Shown: positions 11,854-21,434 of the stretch, piece after piece
How the letters are laid out: every line of letters starts with the position of its first letter
How positions within the stretch are numbered: the stretch's first letter is position 1
NCBI GenBank assembly: GCA_033439685.1
Contig: JAUEDM010000004.1
Location: 3,224,001-3,288,000, forward strand
DNA length: 64,000 nt
Source: Apodospora peruviana
Taxonomy: Eukaryota; Ascomycota; Sordariomycetes; Sordariales; Lasiosphaeriaceae
Direction of reading: 5' to 3'
Notes under the pieces: generated by a model
The model's input: only the letters and a program-made list of their open reading frames with translations
Told to the model about the DNA's origin: nothing
Database searches by the model: none
Made by a program: the position numbers and the translations under genes

Positions 11854-13200
11854 GGTGGGCAATTGCTCGGAATCCACGCCGGAAAAAAAGAGATACTTAT
11901 TGTGCAGCCCTCGACAGGAGCGGACGCAAGTGGAGGGAAACCCACCCAAGAACGCAAAACGAAATCAAAGAGTGAAGGGGAAAAAAAAAACGCAAAACGG
12001 TCATCCCAACGTCAGCACGAGGGAAGGGAAGGAAGGAAGAACCGAGACAATGCAAGCTTCTTCAGACAAGTGGAAGACCTTGGCCCTCTATACGTCCCAA
12101 CGAGTAATCACCTTATCATATCTCAGTCGCGTGCCAGCTGCATGGACAGCGGCCAGCCAGGCCAATTGGCCCTTTCATATCGGAGCTCATCGATATGTGG
12201 TGTTGCCTGCACTTCTCACGGCAAGGGGCCCCCAGCTCGACACCCAATCAACGGACCGAGAACATATGCACCTTAGGGGAAAGGGAGGGCTGGTGTCGAG
12301 GAGATCAGAGGTTAACCTCCGCCCGCTCTAGCATTCGCGGTGACGAAATGCGGATCCCAGGTACACAGTCGTATCAGACGAACCAGACCAATCACGTCTG
12401 CCACCATTAATATGTTGTGCCCGGGTGGCTCACCCAGTGAAAACCGGGAGTTGGAAACTAAGCGAAATAGGGGGAGACCTTAATGGCCAGGTCTCTCCTT
12501 GATGAATTAACGAGCAGCAGCACGCTGCCTGGGGAATTGGGCTGCGTAGAGGGCCGCTGCGGGATCGGAGCCTATCGACCAGTCGTGGTTCGTTGCGGGA
12601 CACCATCCAGATATCCTCCGATTTTGTTCAAAATAGCGACTCCCTGCCGAGATTGGTCGAGCATGCGTTCACCCAGCCAGCCGCACGTCCAGTTGTTGTC
12701 AGTCGTTGGCCCACGCACCTGCAGCTTTGATAGCGGGTGTTAGCGTTAGCATTGAGCACTGCAAACGCGTGCTGCAAGCGCTCAGCAGCGCTCAGCATTA
12801 CACGGGTATCGCTCGTCATTACTGCCCCGGCAATCAGTGCTCGTGCGCGGCGTTCTGAGCGTCGTTCGATGCAGGCTGCCCCAGAATCTAACGGTTTTAT
12901 CGTCATTTGGAACGAATCGATCGACTATTGTTCTAGAAACAAGCATGGCTACCGGGTGGCGTTTAAACGGGTTGCTCACCTTATCTTTTCTTTTTTTCTT
13001 TTCCCTTCCAAGAAGAATTGTCTTCGGCCAACAGAGGCAGTCCGGTCAGGACAGCTTTCGGGGGTTTCACAAACAGGTTTTTTTCTCCTCTTGCAGAATC
13101 ACGATTCTACTCACTTTTCACTCCATTGGATCATTATCTAGCCAGTCCTGCAAGCGACGGCAGATTAACGTGTGAAGGGGATCGTCGATTGGTTCCCAAC
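11854..13200. other. Divergent promoter region, 1.35 kb
   Basis: Lies between the glycosyltransferase (leftward) and the acyltransferase (rightward) and should hold both promoters. A pyrimidine-rich tract (12983-13010) precedes the acyltransferase. The frame upstream of its ATG is open back to 13018 but has no ATG, so it is treated as leader. No other gene is supported. Confidence 0.5.
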
Positions 13201-14769
13201 ATGCATTCCCAGTGGGAGGGCAACTTAGTTGGCACCGGGCCCATTGGATCCGGAGGACTTTCCTCATGCGGAGTCGACGCCACTCAGCTTCCCAATCACC
13301 TCGGTCGACTTGGCGGTACACTACCCACAAAGGGCAACCCAGTGCGCTGGGTCAGACTCGTGCTCTGGCCTAAAACCGCCCCTGAATCTTCAAAACCGCT
13401 TCGGCCGACCGCGTACCTTGATGGGCTGAGGGGCTTCGCTGCGTTCTTGGTCTACATCCACCACAATCAGTTGTGGGCGCATGGGGTAGCTAACTATGCC
13501 GATGCCGCCATCTTCGAGAATGCCTGGGGATGGCGTGGCCAGTTCCGGTTCGCGACCTTCTACGGCATCCGCAACTTCTTCACAGGCGGCCATTTAGCCG
13601 TTGCCGTCTTTTATGTCATCTCCGGCTACGTGCTCTCGGCGAAACCGCTCGCACTGATCCAGACGGCCGACTACGCCAAGCTCTCCGAGAACCTGGGCTC
13701 GGCTTTCTTCCGGCGATGGTTCAGACTGTATTTGCCCCTGCTAGTGACGACGCTCGTCTATGTTGCCTCCTGGCACGTCTTTGGGTACTGGAATCCAGCC
13801 TGCAAACCAAAGGCAACGTTCCGGGAAGAGCTCTGGAACTGGTACGTTGAGTTCAAGAACTTCAGCTTCTTGTTCAAGGAGGGCCCGGTATGGGTCACCT
13901 ACAACACCCACCTGTGGTCGATTCCGCTGGAGATGCGGGGGTCCATCATCACGTTCACGGCTTGCCTGGCGCTATCCCGGGCGACGACCAAGGCGCGCCT
14001 GCTTTGCCAGCTGATCTTGATGTTCTACTTCATGTACATCGTCGACGGCTTCTACGGGGCACTCTTCATCGCCGGCATGATGCAGTGCGACCTGGATCTG
14101 CTCGCCAAGATATCTGACCCCGGCTTCCCACGTGTCCTGCGTCGCATGGAACCGTACAAGACCTTTATATACTATCACCTGTTCGTCATCAGCATGTTTC
14201 TGGCCGGCGTGCCGTCGCAGACGGCGGACGTGAGAGATCTACGTGCGAATCCGGGGTGGTACTGGCTTTCGTTCCTCAAGCCGCAGGCCGTTTACGATCC
14301 GAAATGGTTCTACCTGTTTTTCGCGGCAAACATGCTTGTGGCTTGCACTCCGCGGATGGGCTGGGTCAAGCGCTTCTTCGAGTCACGGTTTTGCCAGTTT
14401 CTGGGACGGGTCTCGTTCTCGTTCTATTTGGTCCATGGACCACTTTTGGCGACGGTCGGCGACAGACTGTATCATATGGTCGGGTACGTGCGCCCTTTCG
14501 AGGACAGCCAGAAGCACATGGCGCAGTGGAGCAATGTGTTCCCGCTGCCCAAGACAGGACCGATGGGGCTCGAGGTCGCGTTCCTCGTGCCGCATCTGGT
14601 GTTGCTGCCGCTCACGTTATGGGTGGCGGACGTTGTGACGAGGATGGTAGATGAGCCGTCTGTTAGGTTTGCGTCGTGGCTGTACAAGCGGACGTTGGGA
14701 TTGGATCGGGAGCCGGAGATTCATGCTTGCAAGGAGGACGAGATGGTTGCGCTGATGAGATTGGCTTGA
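13201..14769 (+). CDS. Acyltransferase-3 (OafA/NodX-like) integral membrane protein
   Basis: The first ATG of a long intronless frame (13201) gives 522 aa. The diagnostic motif YLDGLRGFAAFLVYIHHNQ near residue 75 is the start of the acyltransferase-3 fold, with the conserved Arg and His pair. HLAVAVFYVISGYVLSAKPL and FFRRWFRLYLPLL follow, then about eight further hydrophobic spans, including one near the end (LVPHLVLLPLTLWVADVV). Family members transfer acyl groups to sugars, lipids or secondary metabolites at membranes; the substrate here is unknown. Length and motif order are normal. No biosynthetic cluster genes are adjacent, so a housekeeping or cell-surface role is as likely as a metabolite role. 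Confidence 0.88.
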   Translation: MHSQWEGNLVGTGPIGSGGLSSCGVDATQLPNHLGRLGGTLPTKGNPVRWVRLVLWPKTAPESSKPLRPTAYLDGLRGFAAFLVYIHHNQLWAHGVANYADAAIFENAWGWRGQFRFATFYGIRNFFTGGHLAVAVFYVISGYVLSAKPLALIQTADYAKLSENLGSAFFRRWFRLYLPLLVTTLVYVASWHVFGYWNPACKPKATFREELWNWYVEFKNFSFLFKEGPVWVTYNTHLWSIPLEMRGSIITFTACLALSRATTKARLLCQLILMFYFMYIVDGFYGALFIAGMMQCDLDLLAKISDPGFPRVLRRMEPYKTFIYYHLFVISMFLAGVPSQTADVRDLRANPGWYWLSFLKPQAVYDPKWFYLFFAANMLVACTPRMGWVKRFFESRFCQFLGRVSFSFYLVHGPLLATVGDRLYHMVGYVRPFEDSQKHMAQWSNVFPLPKTGPMGLEVAFLVPHLVLLPLTLWVADVVTRMVDEPSVRFASWLYKRTLGLDREPEIHACKEDEMVALMRLA

Positions 14770-16447
14770 TGCGTTGACTTTCTTGGCTTTCGGGGTGAGA
14801 GTCGTTGCCAGGTGCCAAGTACTGTACGAGCATGATAGGCTTGAGAAGATGGGATGACAGCCATGAGGTGAAAACAGAGTTTAGAATGGGTGGAGTTCCG
14901 GTTGAGTGGATCGCGACCCGGTGGAGCGCGTCGAAGGATGAATAGAGTTGGCTATACGACGCTGTCCACGTGCATTACCATTCTGGGGCCACTGTAATAG
15001 GTAGTGCAGCGGGCCGTCATTGGGGTGTACAGTTTCCATGATTGTTTAAGCTTAATCTGACTGTCTCGTACTGATAGCAGAATAATATTTATTTATTAGC
15101 ACTTAGCAGGACTGGTGGTCCCTTACCCGGAAACAAGCACGTGCAAGATGTCGCTTACAAAATTTGAAGCCCGTCAGGGGTACGGAATAGTCTTGCTGTA
15201 ATCCACACTGTCCACACCCGCTGCTACCCCATGTGGGCGGGCGGGAGCAGAGTTTTGCCAAGGAGGAGATTTGAGAGATTGGATCTGCATTGGGCCAAGA
15301 AGACTCTGACCGGGAACAAGTCGCGGGATACGATGCTGTATTATTTCGGCAAGATATCCCAGATACCGTATCCCATTTCGGATGATTCTTTGCATGCTAC
15401 CTGTCTCAATTAACCGTATCTCTTGTACGGAGCATGGGGCCAAAAGAAGTTATGGTTTTGTCTTCGTCATCAAGTTGTTGCACAGTACGTAACAGTGCAA
15501 GCTCAAACCCTAACTCTACTTACAGCGATCACCATAACAACCACTACAGCCACAACTAACCCATTGGAAACAGAGTGCAAAAAATCGCAACAACCTTAGC
15601 GCACAGTGCAGAGACATGGGTCCTGCCAAGAACCATAACTTCTTTTGGTCCCATGCTCCGTAAGGTACGTGCTACTGTTGGTGTTGGGGGTTTTGATCAC
15701 AAGTGTAGGTATTTCAAGTTCTCTTGTACTGCACTCATCAGCAGAGCAACAAGTGCCAGGGAACGAGAAAATTGAATAGGTAAGGAGAAGGCGGTGTATG
15801 AGAGCTGGAAGGAGACTACACCATCATCCCCAGCGGAATTCTGACACGCCATTGTAAGTATGAGATTACATAGTCAGATGTCCATCCCTTGGAGAATATC
15901 CACAGAGGGTCATGCAGGGGTGTGTGGTTGAAATTGCACTTTATTGATAAAACGAGTGTCCGTAGAAAAAAAAGTGTTAGACGTCCCCTGGAAGTTAACA
16001 CGAATCATTGCAAGGCTTGCAGACCTGCACAACTCGACTGCTCAGAGAAAAACAGCCAACAAAGAAGCTAGGTATTTTTCTTTGCCTTTGAACAAAATTG
16101 CTTCTATTGTTCTATCGCCGGGATCTATTCCGAGACCAGTGTAGCAGCTGTTCTTTGTCTGCCCCTCATCAAAGCACAAAGCTCTTCCATTGTATCAATA
16201 ACACCCGTGAATAATGGCAATGTTAAGATCACAAGACTATATAAGCGGTCCTAGACCCCTCCCCATGCCATAAAGCTGGTATATAATCAAACCAAATCCC
16301 GATGAACCAAAGAAAATAAAATTTTGGAAATCATCAAGCTTTCAGCTTTGCATCCATTCACCAAATCCTCAGCAAGGTTCACACCAGTAAGATCCTCGCA
16401 CCAAAACCGTCTACATCTAACCCAAACCCCTAAAAAAAAAAGACAAA
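14770..16447. other. Intergenic, 1.7 kb
   Basis: 3' region of the acyltransferase and promoter of the RING gene. It is AT-rich, with repeated short stops in all frames. The part nearest the RING gene carries TATA-like sequences and a CT/CA-rich leader. No gene supported. Confidence 0.5.
16238..16287 (+). promoter_or_regulatory. Candidate TATA elements of the RING gene
   Basis: TATATAA at 16238-16244 and TATATAAT at 16280-16287 lie about 205 and 165 bp upstream of the RING-protein ATG. The intervening leader is A- and C-rich, as is common for fungal 5' UTRs. Assignment rests on sequence and position only. Confidence 0.4.
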
Positions 16448-17194
16448 ATGTCTAACCCACCTCCTCAAGACAATGTGTCCACCACAACGCAAGGAGAGAC
16501 AGTCGAGGAGAATTACTGGCCTAACATTGAGCGGTACACCGCCAATCCCTCCCAGGGCGGCCCCAAACCTCATGTCGCCTGCGGCATTTGCGGGGATGAC
16601 CTTCTCGTGGAGGGTCTTCAGATGGGTGGTGGTGCTGCTGGCAGCACCAGCCGCGAGACGATGGTCATTCTCAACTGCGGGCACGTGGCTGGTCTTCCAT
16701 GCATGAGGCAGTATTTGGAAGTGGCGCGAAGAACGGTGAGGGAGAGGCCTGAGAGGGGTCTGGAGTTCAAGTGTCCGTATTGCCGGATGGATGTTCCCCC
16801 CTCGGCGATTGACGAGCCTTTGATGACGTCGAGGACGGACGGGGAACATGTTTCCCGGGAGCTTCGCGATCATCTTTCTCTACCCAGTAGAGAAGAGTAT
16901 GAAGCCCAGATGCGGCAACAACATCAAGCCCACATATCGCTCTTTAACGAGCCCTCCCTGGGGCAAGAGCTTGGAGCCCGCTCGACTCGAGGTCTCTTTG
17001 GTGGACTCTCCCTGGGGCACCACATTTTGCAACAGCATCTAGCCCACATGTCTCCCGTTGGCGAGCGTGGAAGCCCCTCGACTCGAGGTCTCTTTGGCGG
17101 ACCCTCCCTGGGGCAAGGCAGGCATTTGATGGCGGAGACGGTGGAACCTGTAAATGAGACGGGGCCTGCGCCTATGGATATGGAGGAGGATTAA
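16448..17194 (+). CDS. RING-type zinc-finger protein with duplicated C-terminus
   Basis: A 248-aa intronless frame. Residues ~45-117 have a RING-like metal-ligand series: CGIC, then NCGHVAGLPC (Cys, His, Cys), then FKCPYCR (CxxC). This pattern binds two zinc ions and suggests an E3 ubiquitin ligase. The first and second pairs are separated by a Gly/Ser-rich insert (MGGGAAGSTS). The C-terminal ~90 residues hold two imperfect repeats, each beginning QQH-x-AH and ending STRGLFGG-x-SLG; the matching DNA blocks are offset by 96 bp (from 16981 and 17077). The end is acidic (MDMEED). No membrane segment or signal peptide. Substrate unknown. Similar short RING proteins are common and fast-evolving in fungi. 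Confidence 0.75.
   Translation: MSNPPPQDNVSTTTQGETVEENYWPNIERYTANPSQGGPKPHVACGICGDDLLVEGLQMGGGAAGSTSRETMVILNCGHVAGLPCMRQYLEVARRTVRERPERGLEFKCPYCRMDVPPSAIDEPLMTSRTDGEHVSRELRDHLSLPSREEYEAQMRQQHQAHISLFNEPSLGQELGARSTRGLFGGLSLGHHILQQHLAHMSPVGERGSPSTRGLFGGPSLGQGRHLMAETVEPVNETGPAPMDMEED
16915..17120 (+). repeat. Internal tandem duplication in RING gene
   Basis: Two diverged units of about 96 bp encode QQHQAH...STRGLFGGLSLG and QQHLAH...STRGLFGGPSLG. Best conserved is the block starting ctcgactcgaggtctctttgg at 16981 and again at 17077. The reading frame is kept across the repeat. Confidence 0.75.
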
Positions 17195-17499
17195 CGTAGG
17201 GGATGGCCCCATGCCCAGCAATACTTTGTACAATCCTTATTTTGGGTCCCTCCTTCGCCCACTTGCGCAGTGTACATGGTACGGCGGAGTGACGTCCACA
17301 GCTACCGGGAGACCGCATTACCCCTACATTAATCCTTGGCTCAAGTCTACTCTGCTTCTATATGTCGGCATAAAATTCCCCAGGACTCCAGAGGGCGAAT
17401 TATCTGGCCGATAGGAAATGAGACAGCTAGGAAGCTCCTACAGTTTAATGCGGCACGCACTGACAAAGGTCTCGTTGCAACGCTGGGTGTCTTCTTTGA
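17195..17499. other. Intergenic or lost upstream part of the DUF3433 gene
   Basis: No frame could be linked to the DUF3433 sequence that starts just downstream; a TGA at 17497-17499 closes that frame. Sequence here may be a degraded 5' part. Confidence 0.35.
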
Positions 17500-18468
17500 A
17501 TCGGAGCCATCGGGCGCAAATGCCATTCCAAGCGTATCGGCGACAACAACTACTCAACAAGTAGTATCTGCCCACGGCGTGTCGAGGACAAGCGGCTCAC
17601 AGACAACCGAACAGACATCCGCACATACATCCATGGAGAAAACAGCGCAAACTTCCCCAGCCGCTTTGAATGGTTCATGGACAGTCGGGGATTTGGTGTT
17701 CGAATGTTGTTTACGGGCCTGGTCGTGTTGGTTTCGTTTACATGGGATGATTTGTTCTCAAGTTAGTACCTCCGTCCGTCTTTCTTTCCGTTGCTTCCAG
17801 TCCTCTTTTTTCCCTGCAGGCACCTTGACTCTTTATGCTTATACTCCTCAACCTGAACCGGACTGACCATCGAGAACTTACTCGCAACCAAAACAGACTT
17901 CGCTCAGAGGGCCACCTACCGTCGAATGGCCAAGCGATCCCAGCCAGCCGCCCTCTCCGTCCTCCAACCACGCACCATAAACGTCTTCTCGGGCCTTTGG
18001 CAAGCTCTTCGGCAGCGGGAAGTTCTGGCGGGTGTCATGGCTTTCGTTGGTGTCCTGTCCAAATTCCTTCCCGTCTTGCTCTCCGGTGTCCCGTTCACGG
18101 CGGCGCAGACCTGGATGGCGCACGAGATCTGCACCTGGGGGTCGGTCGCGCTGCTCATCGTCATGATCGCCACCTTGCTCGGTCATGCAATTCTCGTCAA
18201 ATGGCCTCACTTGCCGGCGGCTAGCCCCGACTCTCTTGCCTGCTGCATCTATTACGTCTGCGACTCCGCAATGCTGAGGGACTTTGAAGGGCTGTCGATG
18301 CTTGGAATGGCACAGCGCGACCGCCGTGTGGAGAGAATGGGACGCATGTACCGCTTTGGTTGGATGACGGGTGTGTCTGGTGAAACGAGAGTCGGCATGG
18401 ATTACCCGGAAGGCGGGCAGGGGTTTAAGTTGCAGTCTCTGGGCGCTTTGGGTCTTGGAAGGCGGTGA
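17500..18468 (+). CDS. DUF3433-domain membrane protein, C-terminal part only
   Basis: The frame open from 17500 encodes a stretch with FEWFMDSRGFGVRMLFTGL, the start of a DUF3433 transmembrane region. A GTTAGT donor at 17762 and an AACAG acceptor (exon from 17897) join it in phase to YRRMAKRSQPA, FSGLWQALRQREVLAGVMAF and the family's typical end (AMLRDFEGLSML then RMGRMYRFG). Two or three membrane spans are visible. DUF3433 proteins are usually over 1000 aa; here only ~275 codons are present, closed upstream by TGA at 17497. The first in-frame ATG is 17677. It may be a 5'-truncated relic or the readable end of a larger, diverged gene. Function of the family is unknown. Confidence 0.6.
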
Positions 18469-19308
18469 TGATGAAAATCCCCTTTCCATTCATTTGCCAA
18501 ATCTTTGTCACATGCTCCTAGATTACTACTGAAAGTTTGTTGTACGTACAAACCTCGTGTTGCTTGTACTATAGGTTATCCAGCACCTGTACTACATGTA
18601 GATCATCTGATTGTTGTAATGATTTCCCATAACTCGGTCGTTTTAACGATGCTTACCCACCTATTCCCATCTGTTTCTGAAGTCTCTCGTTAGATATGCA
18701 CTTGTCGTCATGTATACTTATACTCTGATTTATTTCCCTCTATCAGATTTACAAAATATGATTGGGGGATTCCCTTTCCCGAGTCCAGGATCCGGCGTTT
18801 GCTGCCCTCCGCGTCTTTGCTGGTTGACACAGGTGAGACAGGGTCTCAGCCGATATAGGGTCGTAGCACAAAAGCATACCCGGATGATTGGTATTAAGGT
18901 ACTTGGAATGATATAGGTTGGTATCCTCACTATTCGAGCGGGTAAGACTCTTGCAAGGCCATATTAAATAGCGTTGACCTTATTGGTGGCGAATTAATCC
19001 TCGTACCAGACAATGCCCAAAATTTACCGGGTAAGTGGGATCAACAGAAATTTGCGTGGCCGGTGATTGGGGCGCTTCATCTACTGTTACCCGACTTGCG
19101 CTACCCTCCTCAACCTCGGATTCTAACATAATCAACCATCCGGAAGAGATTCTCAACAGCCCACCGGTCGTACCGGAGAGGCATGTTCCGTCTGGATGCA
19201 GGCCAGAGCTATAAAGGAGCGACGGTGCTCTAAAGGTCGCCGGGCGTGAATAGCTGCTTCTGGTTCAAGTACTCGACGCGGTTATATCTGCAATTAAACA
19301 GGAACATC
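18469..19308. other. Intergenic, promoter of the GH27 gene
   Basis: 840 bp with no coding frame of interest. It ends in the TATA-containing upstream region of the alpha-galactosidase. Confidence 0.5.
19210..19215 (+). promoter_or_regulatory. TATA box of the GH27 gene
   Basis: TATAAA, about 94 bp upstream of the alpha-galactosidase ATG, a usual distance for an inducible fungal secreted-enzyme gene. Called from sequence and position only. Confidence 0.5.
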
Positions 19309-20775
19309 ATGCGGTTCACTGCCTGGATATGGCACGTTGCCACTGTGCACGCCTTGGCCGCACCACAAGCTGAGGAAGCTGACGGACTTGGACGCCGGTA
19401 TAACAACAATGGGATGGGAAGGTTTCCTGCCCTAGGATGGAACAGCTGGGTAAGTTGTATCCCATCTGATACTCGAATCCCATCAACCGATGCGGCGTAT
19501 CCCATTATCTTGGGTATTGCTAACGAGCACACCACAGAACGCTGGAGGTTGCAGCGCCGCCAGTGCCTCCATGGCTATCAAAACAGCCAACGCTTTCATA
19601 TCTCTTGGCCTCAAGGATGCCGGCTATCAGTACATCAACATCGACGACTGCTGGTCAACCATGTCTCGTAACAGCTCCGGGTACCTTGTTGCCGATCCCA
19701 ACAAGTTTCCGCAAGGCATGAAGGCTGTTGCAGACCAGGTCCACTCCCTAGGCCTCAAATTTGGCCTGTACGGATGTGCTGGCACCAAGACATGTGCGGG
19801 TTATCCCGGGTCACAGGGGTACGAGGACAAGGACGCGAAACTGCTGGCGAGTTGGGGTGTTGACTACTGGAAGCACGACAACTGCTACACGCCGTGCAAG
19901 CAAGGTAGCGTGCAAACGTGCGGCAACCCTTCGGGCTCCACGCAGACGTGGTACGCCAAGATGCGGGACGCACTGGCAAATTCTGGGCGGCCGATCTTCT
20001 ACTCGCTTTGCAACTGGGGCAGAGACAATGTGTGGACTTGGGGCAACCAGACAGGCCAAAGCTGGCGGATGAGCGTGGATAATTGGAATGACTGGGCTTC
20101 GGTGGTGAGGATTGCGAGTTCGGCAGCGCCCATTGCGCAGTACTCCGGCCCATACGGGTACAATGATCTGGACATGATGGTAAGATGATATCCGAGCTGG
20201 CAAAAATGCAGTGGTTACTGACGCGGTGTCTACCTACACATTAGCAAATCGGCAACGGCAAGCTCACAGCCGCGGAGGAGCGCACCCACTTTGGCCTATG
20301 GGCCATGAGCAAGTCTCCGATCATCCTCGGTACCGATTTGACCAAGCTCAGCAGTGATAGGCTTGCCTTGGTCAAGAACAGTGTAGGTCGTTCCTCGTCG
20401 ACCTGACTGACGGCTGTGTCCAATTCTAACCCCCCAAATTCTACATAGGCGATCCTGGCAGTAAATCAAGATGCCCTATCCATAGCCGCTACCACATTCC
20501 GGCCCAGCGGTGCAGCGGCGCCTGTGTCTGGACAGATTTATCCATACTGGGCCGGTCCGCTATCAGACGGCAGCGTCGTCCTTGGCCTCGTAACCGCCAA
20601 CGGTGCCACTACGCTGTCTGTCAACTTTGCCGATGTTCCCGGTCTTGGAGCTGGTACTTTCTCCTGGACAGAACTCTTCAGTGGCAAGACCGGATCCGGT
20701 ACCTCGGTGAGCGCCAGCCTATCGTCTCATGACATGGCCATGTACAAAGTTTCAAAGTCAAAAACCCACAAGTAA
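19309..20775 (+). CDS. Secreted alpha-galactosidase, glycoside hydrolase family 27
   Basis: Four exons, all joined in phase 0: 19309-19449, 19538-20179, 20245-20382 and 20449-20775 (415 aa); every intron is GT...AG and 65-88 bp. The signal peptide is at the N-terminus (cleavage near LAAPQA). GH27 landmarks are GRFPALGWNSWNAGGC, YINIDDCW, GLKFGLYGCAG, WKHDNC with the nucleophile Asp at ~161, SLCNWGRDNVW, and YNDLDMM with the acid/base Asp near 259. A C-terminal beta-sandwich region follows. The enzyme removes terminal alpha-1,6-galactose from galactomannan and raffinose-type sugars outside the cell. The nucleophile motif reads KHDNC where many homologues have KYDNC. A GH5 mannanase and a CE3 esterase lie about 20 kb downstream. 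Confidence 0.94.
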
Positions 20776-21434
20776 ACCAACACGGCTCGAATCAAGGCGG
20801 TGATCGAAAATATATCTTGCTATAGTTACCGAGAGATTAAGTAAGTCATGGAGATATCTTTGTCGGGGCTGCAAGGGGAAGTATCTAGATGGATAGGTCC
20901 TTGCGTGAATAGGTACCTGACTCCTGTCACAGTGGTGCAAACCACAAGATTATTGCATAAAGTTCTCATTTGACTCGGAAAAACTTCGACCCCGTCTCTC
21001 ATGATTTTCCCCGTGTTTGTTGTGCACTAGGTTACTCCAGGTTTATTGTACTCATTCAGGTTGCTTGCACGTGTATCAAGCATCCCTATGTACCGCGTCA
21101 TCATCAGGGTATTGACTGTTGAGGCGATTGCGGATAACTCAATCGTTGAGCGGGTTGTCATCGTGGTGTTTATTTCATCTTGCTGCAACCTCTCGTTTGG
21201 TAGATATTTTGAATAGTATTCTGGTTTCCATGCTGCCAAAGGTGTTCTCCTATATCTGGGGCGCCAATCCTGATCGGGCATTTGGAAATCTCACGTGGAT
21301 AGCGTACCTCATCTTTAGAGCTGAAACTTGTTTTCAGCTTGCGATTGGTTTACTTCAAACCTCATCATCATCTCTCGAACATCATGATCCAGTCATCTCA
21401 ACGTAGATACCTTACTCAACTTGACTCTTGAGCC
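20776..21434. other. Intergenic, 660 bp
   Basis: 3' region of the GH27 gene and promoter of the next gene. The palindrome AGGTACCT is at 20911-20918. No gene seen. Confidence 0.5.

Noticed and set aside
14243..14654. Two ~131-codon plus-strand frames inside the acyltransferase gene
   Set aside because: Alternate-frame shadows, Arg/Ser/Trp-rich.
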